This document shows, piece after piece, positions 1-10,400 of a DNA stretch of 64,000 bases. The DNA is taken from the NCBI GenBank assembly GCA_003952965.2, contig RXIC02000488.1, positions 41,643 to 105,642 of the forward strand, written 5' to 3'. The notes beneath the pieces were generated by a model that saw only the letters and a program-made list of their open reading frames with translations, was not told where the DNA came from and made no database searches. How positions within the stretch are numbered: the stretch's first letter is position 1; each line of letters opens with the position of its first letter. Origin of the DNA: Morella rubra (Eukaryota > Streptophyta > Magnoliopsida > Fagales > Myricaceae). Both the position numbers and the translations under genes were made by a program.

Positions 1-438
1 CCCACATATAGTCATGACAAGTAATTTACAAACTCCGATACTATTGAGTATGCGATTACAAATAACAAAACAGTCTAATGAACAAGATGGTGTGCCACAA
101 TATTTACACCGCTTAGGAGAAGCCATTCACACATGATATCAACCTGGCAAATTAATTTCTCGCCGGTTGTTGTTTTCTTTTTTTCTTTCTTGTGTTTTTC
201 TTTTGCAACTTTGGCAAAGACTCGAGACTGAAAAATTCTGAGTAGGCACCGAAAAGGCATTTCAGTACATCAAAAGAGTAAATGGGGTCCTCTGAGAAAA
301 AAAGAGAGTAAATGGGGTCCTAGCTTGACATGCTCCATTGCCAAGTCGCACTGACCCTGCACACATTTACATAGAGGGCGCTACCCAACTTAAAACTATA
401 AATATTCAGTATTATAAATTTTCTATTTTTATTTGAAA
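1..438. other. Intergenic, no gene seen
   Basis: AT-rich flank without a supported gene. A 16-bp direct repeat (GAGTAAATGGGGTCCT) occurs at about 275-290 and 306-321. The short reading frames here have no recognisable domain. Confidence 0.5.
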
Positions 439-824
439 AAAATACACTTTTCACCCACAAACTACCGAAGTAGTGATACATTACACCTCAAACTACTATC
501 TTTAAGACATTGCACCCTCAAACTATCAATATTAGACACTTTGCACCCTAAACTACCCACTTTGACACATTACACCCTCAACTACTAATATTAAATATTT
601 TGCACCTTCCATTTGACAATAACACCCTTGAGAAATTAATGAATTGACAACAATATCTTCAATATATGCAAAATGGGTCAAGGGTATTATCGTCATTTTA
701 GTCTGAAAATTTGATGAAGAGTGCAAATTGTTAAAAATTGGTAATTAAAGGGTGCAATGTGTCAAAATTTGTAGTTTAAAGTTACAGCAAAGTGCAAAAG
801 TTTCGTGGGTGAAAAGTGTATTTT
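439..824. mobile_element. MITE-like element with 20-bp terminal inverted repeats
   Basis: The ends are perfect inverted repeats: AAAATACACTTTTCACCCAC at 439-458 and its reverse complement at 805-824. The interior is made of short degenerate repeats resembling 'cacattgcaccctcaaactac' and has no coding capacity. TTTTTATTT occurs just outside both ends (about 426-434 and 829-837) and could be a target duplication, but the spacing is loose. Related sequence lies at 56675-57297, so this is a small local family. Superfamily not assigned. Confidence 0.75.
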
Positions 825-1093
825 CTCCTTTTTATTTCCAACAAAATACAAGTTCACAATTAAAAAAAAAACAGAAGAAGAGAGACAAACAGTCCTTTCC
901 AATTTTCAAAAGCAAATGACACGACGTCGTTTTTTTTTCATCCAGTGTACTTTGATATACCGGTTTTGTCATTTCCCAATCAAACGACGCCGTGTATATT
1001 GGCAAAACCGCCCGGGTGGCCACAGGTATGAAAACACCGATTGTACTATAAGTCGCCGAAGCTAAAAACGCCTTCTGCTCCTTGCGTAGCTAA

Positions 1094-1102
1094 AAACCCT
1101 AA
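1094..1102 (+). promoter_or_regulatory. Telobox (AAACCCTAA)
   Basis: AAACCCTAA lies 51 bp upstream of the CGR1-like start codon. Teloboxes are common near transcription starts of plant ribosome-biogenesis and ribosomal protein genes, which fits the downstream gene. A second telobox precedes the hnRNP-like gene at 27361-27369. Confidence 0.6.
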
Positions 1103-1152
1103 AACTACAATCTTTAGGCGGCCAACCTGCGGTGTGGCCAATCCGATCACTC

Positions 1153-1737
1153 ATGGCGTGTACAATCGATTTCCGGTGCCTCGACGAAGGCTTCGGTGGC
1201 AAGACCTACAAGCGAAAGCGAGAGGAGTCCCAGTATCAGTACAATGAAGTGTCGGCCTCCATGGAGATAGAGGTCGACGACGCGGGTTCACCAATGGCGA
1301 AGAGATCCGCGGTGGCGTCGGCTGAGAACCCCAACAAGCCCATTTTCGGAAAGCCGACATATGATGGGGTGATTGCCGGGAAGGTGTCGGGGCGAAGGTG
1401 GAAGCAGGCTCGGAAGCAGCGGTCGTCGGCGACACAGGTGAGCCGGAGGGGCACGAGCTACGAGGAGAGGGATAGGCAGAAGGAGATAAAGAAGGCGTAC
1501 AAGGAGAGGATGACGGAACTGAAGGAGGCGATAAGGCTGAACAAGGTTGAGAAGAGGAAGAAGAGGGAGGAGCGGGAGAAGAAGAAGCAGGAGAACATTC
1601 TGAGGTCGGGTACTAAGCTGCAGAAGATCACCAATCCCAAGACCTTGAAGAAGATTGCAAAGTCCAAGCAGAAGAAGCTCCTCAAGGTTGTTCCCGATGA
1701 TCTGTTCAACAAGAAGAACAACGAGAAGAAGAAGTAG
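1153..1737 (+). CDS. CGR1: rRNA-processing protein CGR1/CCDC86-like
   Basis: Single-exon gene of 194 residues. The start is the ATG at 1153; the open frame extends upstream only through non-ATG codons. The N-terminal third is acidic and variable. From about residue 75 comes the family signature region (GKVSGRRWK, then a lysine/arginine/glutamate-rich coiled coil to about residue 155), and the last 40 residues are very lysine-rich with a KKNNEKKK end. In yeast, Cgr1 is a nucleolar protein for pre-60S rRNA processing; the same role is inferred here from the shared domain and basic coiled coil. The 194-residue length suits plant members. A telobox lies 51 bp upstream. Codon use is GC-rich against the AT-rich surroundings. 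TAG at 1735 is followed by two more in-frame TAG codons. Confidence 0.85.
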   Translation: MACTIDFRCLDEGFGGKTYKRKREESQYQYNEVSASMEIEVDDAGSPMAKRSAVASAENPNKPIFGKPTYDGVIAGKVSGRRWKQARKQRSSATQVSRRGTSYEERDRQKEIKKAYKERMTELKEAIRLNKVEKRKKREEREKKKQENILRSGTKLQKITNPKTLKKIAKSKQKKLLKVVPDDLFNKKNNEKKK

Positions 1738-2016
1738 TAGTAGCTTTCTTTAAGAATTTTGTACGCGATAGTAATAATCTTGTGGGAACTTTGCATTTGC
1801 TTGACATTTTACTCTCTTGAGTTGCACCTTCAATCTATGAATTACAAGTATCAATTTTGGAAGATTTCGGTGGCTGCATCTTGTCAACGCTTGTACAGAA
1901 TTTTGGATCTTTTTTAACCGTCCTATTCTTCGAAATCATTACATCCTTGGATAAAAACTAGGGCCTCCTTGTAAATAGTTGGTAGGAATGAGCACCGCAC
2001 TTTATAATCAATTGCT

Positions 2017-3908
2017 AGGGTGCAAAGCTCAAATGCAGCAAATGTGGACAAAAGGGAGTAGCCCTGGGTTGCTATGAGAAGTCCTATCGGAAAAGGTTTC
2101 ACGTTCCCTATGCAGCTGAAATATCAAATTGTCGCTGGGATTATGTAACTGAACTATGCCTTCTGATCCTGTCTCCTGGTTAATTCTGTTGCGTCAATGT
2201 CCTTTTTGTTTCAATCTAGCGAATTTAGCTTTAACTAATAATACCTCGTTGCCATTGGTTTATTACAAAAGAACATTCTTATGCTGTGTCCTGCTCATTC
2301 AGTGAAGTTTCCACATGAAAAGTCCAAGTCCAGAAAACACACTTTTAAGGATCATCCTATGCCAAGTCAGAGGTATGGCTCCATTCTATTAGCTGTTATG
2401 ATATGTTTACAGTTTAGCTAATCTTTTCAGGTTCCATAATGATAAACAATTGACAGTTGCTTTATAATTTGTGTTTTGTTTTAGGTTGTTCCCTGAATGT
2501 CTGAATTCTGCCCTATAAACTTTGTTAGAGTAAAAAAATTGACCCGTGTCATCTAAGTGCGGAATGTGCTCGAAGTATAACGTATTCTCAACTGCAAATG
2601 AATATAACAATGCGTAAATGTAGACCCCCTTCCCCGATATCTTTTAAAATAGTGGAAAAAATGAAAAAGAAAGAAGAGAAGTCTAATGCTTCCTCTTTGT
2701 TTCCGTTTGAAACTGTTTGTTTTTAACTTTAGTAATTTTGAGTAATTGAAAAACATACACAGTAGGAAGCATGAACAATCCATGATGCCTGCTATTTCCA
2801 TATGTGATGTGTCAGTGTTTTCGATATGGATATGTTTGGATGAAAAAGACGTTTGGGGCTTGTACAAACCGAGTTTTAGGAAGTGAAAATGGAGGTCGAG
2901 ACACTCATATATCTTGTCTACTTGTTTTCTTAATCACATTCTTATCATTTGAAAAACTTTTTTTTTTTTTTTTGGGGGGGGGTGGGTAGGTGGATCTGGA
3001 GTGTAAAACATTTGCTCCAGGATGAAAAAGTTAGATTAGATATTCGCTTTCAAATTAATTTCAGTATTTGTACCTATAATCTGCTTTATGGTGGTGTTAT
3101 TACCTTTCAAAGAAAAATTACTGCGTACTTATACATATATGTATGCATACTTGTCATCCTATATCAAGATATTGAAAATTAATTCCCCATCATCTCTGTC
3201 TGTTATTGCCTCCATATCCCGTATTCAATCTAATGGTTTAGACACCACTTTGGCGTTTGGTACAGGCAAGATCCAAATTTTGTTATTCAAGTTGATACTT
3301 TTCAGCATTGCTCTAGGATATTTCTTCGAGGAAAATAGTTGGTTTATGCACAATTTAACTTTCCCCCCAAAAATAGAAAAGAAAGTGCTCGGTAATTGAT
3401 CACATTATAGGTTGTCTATCGAAATCTGATTTATCTACCATTTTCTGCGATCCTGCATACAGGGCCCCTCAGCAGTCCACACTTTGGGTAGGTCCTAGAG
3501 ATGGAGTCAAAGATGGGTTATATGTGGATCTGCTCTATCTACTAAAGAGAAGGTTAGTTTAAATCGGAGTTATGTCTTCTTTAGCATTTACTTGATTCAT
3601 GGTTACAACTTGGAGGAAAACAAAATTAATTTTTACTTCTGGGATGTTTTCATACTTCTGAGAGTAGACACTCTCTGAGATGATTTGTGCATGTTTCCAT
3701 AGATTGTGGTCAACTAGTTATGCTGAAGGCATTTTGATGAAAAATTATCACATCTATAAACATTTATGTCATCTGATTTTTCACCAAAATATGTATTTGG
3801 ATGAGAAAATGTATGAGAGTTATCATGTTATGTACATATTTAATACTGGATCACTGGACTTTGAAGGTTTATGGGGAAGCATAATCTTAACCAGGTTTAT
3901 TTCCACAT
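2017..3908 (+). pseudogene. Truncated duplicate of BARD1 exons 8-10 with introns
   Basis: This stretch is collinear with about 10733-12640 of BARD1, introns included, so it arose by DNA duplication and not from mRNA. Copies of exon 8 (about 2017-2143), exon 9 (about 2270-2372) and exon 10 (about 3462-3552) are recognisable. Damage: two zinc-ligand cysteines of the PHD-like region read tyrosine (TGT to TAT near 2085 and 2108); the exon-8 donor GTAAGT became GTAACT; the exon-9 acceptor ACAG became ACAA; one codon is deleted in exon 9. No RING or BRCT part is present and there is no start. It sits about 3.5 kb upstream of its parent in the same orientation. Non-coding relic. Confidence 0.88.
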
Positions 3909-4069
3909 AGTCCACGGACAACGAAACCTGCTGTGAGCTTTAATTTGATTCTCTAAGCCTCATTTTTTCTTTCTTTCTTGGCTTCTACTATAAATCAACT
4001 CCCAAGAATGGATTTTTGTTTTGATTTGTCTAAACTAAATAACTCGAGCCATTGGTGGATTGCATACAT

Positions 4070-4481
4070 TTTTTTTTTTCTAAACAACGAAACCTTTATT
4101 AATCAAACTACCACCCAAACTCAAGGGGGATTAAACACCCAGTTTTGCCTAAGAATGCAAATAGGCAGAAAATCCAAAGGAATACAACCAAACACCAAAT
4201 TAACAGCAGCCCATTTGGCCAAGTAATCAGCATTCTGATTTGCTTGACGTGAAATTTTAAAAAAATTCCACAATGGTCTATGAAACGCCATCTCTCTAAT
4301 GGCTTCAATGGAAAAACAAGCATCACCTTCCACATTTACCAAAGAGTCATTAATACCCGATATAGCAGATAGAGAATCACTTTCAAACATCACTTGTACC
4401 ATTCCACGCGTCCAAGCTTCCCCTGCTGCCATTCTTATTGCCAACACTTCCGCCAATAAAGGAGACATCCGAGGAAATATC
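4070..4481 (-). mobile_element. 5'-truncated LINE insertion with RNase H-like coding end
   Basis: A minus-strand non-LTR retrotransposon tail. The poly(A) end reads as the T run at 4070-4079. A perfect 18-bp target duplication, TTGGTGGATTGCATACAT, flanks it at 4052-4069 and 4482-4499. Minus-strand codons from 4481 to 4121 encode part of an RVT_3-type RNase H-like domain (features: LLAEVLAIR, FESDSLSAI, RQANQNADYLAKWA). The open frame runs past the target duplication to 4666 by chance. The intact duplication suggests a fairly young insertion. Confidence 0.82.
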
Positions 4482-4499
4482 TTGGTGGATTGCATACAT

Positions 4500-5519
4500 G
4501 AAAGTAGAGAAACCAGAACTCCTTTGGCCATTCTCTTGCTAAATGGGCTGCTGATTCTGGTTCTTTCGGTTTTTGGGACTGTTAGTCTCCCAAGTTTCAT
4601 TCTTAACTTTAAATTCCCTTTATTACACTGAACTAAGAAGCTAGAAAACTGCACATCAGATAGCATAAATTGAGAAATCGAAATTAACAGGCCAAGGTTA
4701 CTGGGGTCTCAAAAGGTTCATGTGTTTTCTATTTCGAACTTGAGACCTGGACAGAGTAAATTACCAAGATTCAAACCTTAATCAGTAGATCAATCGCTCG
4801 AAGTTCTTGATAAGCATCTGACACTACTACTTGGAGGCTTAAACATAAGCACTCCCACAATAAGACGGATCAACCCAAAAAGTTGGTCAAGAACATCTAT
4901 TCATGGGTTGGATTTTTTTTCTTGTTCAATTAGTGATTGAACGCTAAACATTCCCTTGCAGCTTTGTTTCACGGTCACAATATTTTCTTGACACCTTCAT
5001 AGAGAATTTTTTTAAAACGATCTGATTAATTTCTTCCAATATCTCAACATATCTTACATGTATACAATAATGCTCTAAGCCATATAGATCAAAGAACCAA
5101 ATGATGTCTATCTTATCTTTTGCGGCTAAGACTCAACATAATAATATGCTCTGTTCAAGCCTAGTGTTAGCATGCAAGCATGAGAGTTCTTCCATGCGAA
5201 ATACTCATTTTGGATGCTGTTGGGACATGCAAATAAAATGGTTGCGATTTTTCACATAATTTGTTGCTATTTTTTTTCAACCACACATCTATCATCCCAG
5301 GATTTCCCAATTTTTAGCATATATTAAAAAGATTGAAAGTTAGTGTGATGAAATCTCAGCCCTGTAATCTTAAATCAACGGCAACAATCGTTGTGATTCG
5401 AAAAAGTACAGGTTGTAGAATACCTTAACGTTATATGATTCAAAAAATTTGCTAACAATTTAGAAAATCAAACAGGGTTCTTCTGAGCATGTAGTTTTCA
5501 CTGGACTCGGATTCCCTCC
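4500..5519. other. Intergenic, no gene seen
   Basis: AT-rich sequence with no supported coding region, RNA gene or clear repeat. Confidence 0.5.
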
Positions 5520-5730
5520 TAAGAGAGAATTACCTAATGGGTCCTAACAGACCATTGGATGGATGACAACACATTAATGAATTCATCTAATGGTCTATAT
5601 TAATGATAGCACATTAATAAATCCATTCAGAGTTTTTTTTTTTTTTTTAATATAAACTATTTGATGGATTCATTAATATGTTGTCATCCATCTAATGGCC
5701 TGTTATGATCCATTAGGTAATTTCCTCTTA
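5520..5730. mobile_element. Fold-back MITE
   Basis: Two arms of about 80 bp (5520-5603 and 5650-5730) are imperfect reverse complements around an AT-rich centre containing a T run. Outer ends read TAAGAGAGAATTACCTAATG and its diverged inverse. No coding capacity. Typical of a non-autonomous fold-back element; superfamily unknown. Confidence 0.75.
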
Positions 5731-7080
5731 AAGTAATCTTTTCCCCTTTTCACTTGCCTGATATTTTATTCTTATTTTATTCTTATTTAATTAATATTAT
5801 ACATAAACAATTATAAAATGTTACCAAAGATTACAAAAAAATATATTATTAAACATGACTGTCAAATTAGAAGAGATTAAAAAAATTAAGAATAACTCTA
5901 AATTGATAATCTAAAACTTTTTTTTTTTAAATAAGATATCTTTAGAAACCGAAAAATCATCGCAAACAAGCAGGCATTTTGGCCACTGTGACACCACTGC
6001 CATGGGACAGTTACTGGTAGTAGGGTGAACCGGAAAATTTCGATACACATCCCTACTTCCAACAATCTTGATAATTGAACAATAAAGGGACATAGAAAAA
6101 AGAATTGAATAAAGATTTAACATAGTCTGACGACAGTATCTGTGCATCAATAAGACATAGACCAAATATTTTACTATAACTAATGCTAGGGTTACATTAG
6201 AAAATATTTATATGAAAAAATCCCAAATCTAGATCTGAGATAATTGGATTCGAGCCATCCTTCTCCAACAATTTCGACTACTATTCATCCCTTAAGAGGA
6301 AATTAATTTAGACCATAAGTTCTCATATTCATCCAATGATAACTCTTCAGCACCATATTCATCAGATAACTAAATATGACAGCAAATATCTCCAAGATCA
6401 TCCGTGGAAGTGTTAGCCAATGGGGTCTATGGTCTTGATACTCTCAAATTGAATCAAGTATGAAAGAAAAGTGTTCTTTCTTGGGACCCATGCATTTGCA
6501 ACCCTTGCAGCTTGCAGGTAGGTTTTGAAATGAATCAGTTTGATTTCTTCCAATATCTCGTGTTATTTGCTCAGAATCTAAACTATATATATAGTACAAT
6601 CTCTTATCTTATCTTATCTTATCTTATCAATTCATTAGTAAATATTGACAATAGTCATTAGAATAACATGATATGTTGTCAGTTCTATGTGTTGCATGCA
6701 TGAACTATCTTTTACCTATAATTTTTGCACTGACTTTAATAACTTTTTAAAAACCTCAACAACTTCTTCATAAATTTTAACAACTTTTTATAAACTCAAA
6801 TAGTTTTTTTTGTGCACTTCAAGAAAATTTACACTATTTTTAACAATCAAAATTTTTTTTTGCCCTAATCAAATGCACACCAAACACGAGACTATAGGAT
6901 AATTTTTATCTAAGTAATAAATTAGAAATATTTATATTTTATTTTTTTACAAAATAGAAGAACTTTTCCACAAATTTCAGAAAAATCTACGCTACTTCAA
7001 CAAAATTTCACGATCCATGCAAATACAATCATACACATCACCGAAAATTTTTATTCACGCTATAAATTAGAAATATTCTC
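5731..7080. other. Intergenic, no gene seen
   Basis: Very AT-rich spacer before the BARD1 promoter. Only a short CTTAT microsatellite (6601-6628) stands out. Confidence 0.5.
6601..6628. repeat. CTTAT pentanucleotide microsatellite
   Basis: About five and a half tandem copies of a five-base unit read as CTTAT. Confidence 0.85.
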
Positions 7081-7439
7081 CTTTAAGTTTTTTTTTGCCC
7101 CTCTGTAGGCCACGTAAAAACGGAGAGTATGTTAAGCGGGAGTTTCGGGAAATCGATATTGAAGAAAGCGCTCCACAGTTGAACTTGAAGTTCCGCCTCC
7201 AGTCAAATGTCAAATCAGTCCTTCCCGCGCGATTTTTTCCTCTTCCGCTTGAAGTCCACGTGTCCACGTTCTCTTATAACTCTACTTTGCATAGCGCAAG
7301 AGCGATAAAATCCCCATCCCCTCTCGCAGCCCAGAGAAAAAAATAATAATCATAACTGGGGTCAGTTTCTGAGTACAAATCGGCGCCTTTCTTTAGTAAA
7401 TAGTTGCATTGCTTAAAGGTTCTGTCGATTCCAGTGGAG
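7081..7439 (+). promoter_or_regulatory. Putative BARD1 promoter and 5' leader
   Basis: This GC-richer island directly precedes the BARD1 ATG. It holds CTTCCCGCGC at 7221-7230, one base away from the plant E2F consensus (TTTCCCGC). BRCA1/BARD1-type repair genes are often S-phase regulated, so E2F control is plausible but inferred. No clear TATA box. Transcription start not visible. Confidence 0.35.
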
Positions 7440-10400
7440 ATGGGGGATTCTACTAGTAACGGTAGTAGGTCACTGAACCCTTGGTCTCTCAATTTTCAGA
7501 AAATGGGTCTCGAGCTCAAGTGCCCTCTCTGGTATGTCTTGTTTGATTTTTTTTTTTTTGAAAAATTTTATTTTGTAATTCTAAAGTATGGGATCACTTC
7601 GGTATCCCAATGAGCAAGTTTGTCTTATCGAGACTTGGAACTATCAAAACTTATCGACATGCGTTTTCGAAAAAGATTCGAACGTAACATTGACTTTGTA
7701 GTTTAGGAGGCAAGTGGTTTTTCACCCTTCTATCGTTTTTGTTTTTGGTTGTGGGTTGTTCATCCAATGCTCTGTGCGGTACCTGAGAAAATGCGAAGCC
7801 AAAATGTCGGCATTCTTTTTTTTTTTTGGCCCGCGAACAGAAATAACGGATAAGTTTAGGATTTTTTTTTTTTATCGTTTCATCTTGCGGTGAAACAATG
7901 TAGTGTTAGTGATATATTTGTTGCTAATTGTAATCCGTTGGGGGGTTTCTTGTTGATGTTGCAGCTTAAACTTGCTGGACAAACCAGTATTACTCCCCTG
8001 CAATCACATTTTCTGCAAGTTAGTTCCCTCTTTGTCTTCGTCTTCATCTTAGTCGAGTTCTTTTTTGTTTTTCTGGACTAAATTTTCTTAATTTCATTTG
8101 TGTTCTGGGTTTGGGTCTTGCAGTTCATGCACATATATTTCACCGCAGCTTAAATCAGAGTGCCCCGTCTGTAAAGCTCAGTATTTTAACAATGGTATGT
8201 AGAAATGCTGTGTTTTATTTTTTGTATTTTCTTTAAGCAAATTTGTCTGTTTCCTGGAGGGTGTTTTTATTTTTTTCTGTTGAATATATCATACTGCATT
8301 TCTTGCTGCTTGTTTTGATAATTAATATCAAGGAGAAAAACACTGTTTATATCTCTAATCTAATAAAATTGCATATTTGATCGGTAATATACTTAGTGTT
8401 GAGCTATACTTTCATGTTTCTAAAGTTTACTTCGACAGTTTTTGGGATAAGAAAAATATGGGTAAATCGAAATGTTTTCCATAGAAACAAGCATAGGCAT
8501 GTTGAGCATCTTTTAACCCTCTCGATGTCTTTTAACCCACATGAGATGACTATTCTTAGTTTTGTATCTCTCTGTTGATTCAAATGATGAATCTCACTTC
8601 TTCTTGGTGTCAGATTTAAGGCACGCACCTTTCATGGAAAATCTGGTTACAATCTATAGGAGTTTGGAAGCTACCTTTTGTGCCAATTTGTTTCAGCGTG
8701 TTTCGTCTGGTACACCCACTATATGTTCCCTTATCTGATAGAGATTATTTTGATCGACTTTCACTTCCTTTTAAGAACAGAAGTTTGATTTATATGATAT
8801 TTATGACATTTTTTATGTTGATCTTTTAGAATCCAGGAAGATTTTGGAGCAATGCCAAACTTCAGTTTATACAGACAAATTGAGGACGGAACAGTCTGAA
8901 ATTTTCCGGGGGAATAAGTCCTACAGCGGGCAATCCATCTTTTCATTATCTGCTAATAAGCAAATTTCAGATCCATTAAACATGAATCATTCACTTGAAG
9001 ATAGGGTTGGCAAGAATGACAATTTTGAGATAAACATAGATAATAGAAGTGGCGGGGGAGGAGATGGATTCAATAATGCAGTGAGTACTAATCCAGCAGC
9101 ACTGACTTCACAAATGGAACCTGGGGGCCTTGAAGAGCGCAGGGTTGTGGAAAATGAGCTGGCACATTCCCTTCCAGATACCCCTCCTTCATTCGGTGAT
9201 GCAAAAGGATCAGATGATGAAAGCTGTGACCGTGGCAGTGAGCATGTATGAAAGTTATGGTTGTTGATTTGATAAGGATTTTTTTGCGTAGGTTTCTAGT
9301 TTATTTTTGTTCTTGTTCTTTACTACCGCCATTACTAGTTCAAATTGGCAAATGACCCAGTGAAGAACTGTCATGCCTTAACTGCTTAGTCCTATCTTCA
9401 GCATGTTTGTTCTTTGCTCTCTTAAACAAAGATTTTTCTGGGCTCTGAAAATGCAAAAAGGTATGGTTCAAGTAACTATTATGTAAAACAAAATTAAAAG
9501 AAAACAATGCATCTAGTTGCAACAGAAATATGTGAAAAATTAGCAACACAAATTTATCTCGTACTTGTACACCTATTGGTGTGTTGACAATACGTACAAT
9601 TGAACAACATATGCAATCAGAGTAACTAACCTTATCAGCTGAGCACAAAAACTTTGTGAAAAGTAAAATTGTTCAATTTGGATTATTTGTCATATCCTCT
9701 TTACAATTTTACTTTTCACAAAGTTTTTGTGCTCAGCTGATAGCTGGAGGTTAGTTGCACAGACAAACTCTGATTGCATGTTTTTATGTTGTTCAAGATT
9801 GATGAAAGATAAAAGAATTGTACGTATTGTCAACACACCAATAGGTGTACAAGTACGAGCTATTTAATATAAATTTGTGTTGCTAATTTTTCACATATTT
9901 CTGTTGCAACTAGATGCATTGTTTTCTTTTAATTTTGTTTTACATAATAGTTACTTGAACCTGATTATACCTTTTTGCATTTTCAGAGCCCAGAAAAATC
10001 TTTGTTTAAGAGAGCAAAGAACAAACATGCTGAAGATAGGACTAAGCAGTTAAGGCATGACAGTTCTTGCTCGGAAACTGATGGTCATTTGAGGGGCATG
10101 AAGAGACATAAGAAATTAAACTATGGCCCTTCAGAGATGAGCATGAAAAGAGAGGACCGTATTCCTCCAGTTGTTTCACATTCTGAAATCGTAGTGACTC
10201 CTAATTCTGTTTTGGAACATGAGTTGAGGATTGCTCCAGTTGCTGAGCAGCAGCCTGCAATTTCAGATGTCTCACTTACAAGTAAAAGCATCTGTGCGTT
10301 TTGCCAGTCCTGTAAAATTTCAGAGGTAAAGTTTATATATTTGTCATTCTAATCAATATTCCTTTGCAACCTTACTTTTAATGTTAAAGAATATGATTGG

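Noticed and set aside
1151..1435. Minus-strand ORFs opposite the CGR1-like gene
   Set aside because: Antisense shadows of a GC-rich coding exon without recognisable domains.
9340..9648. Minus-strand ORF with KSLFKRAKNKH
   Set aside because: It is the inverted copy of BARD1 exon 6 in intron 5, not an independent gene.
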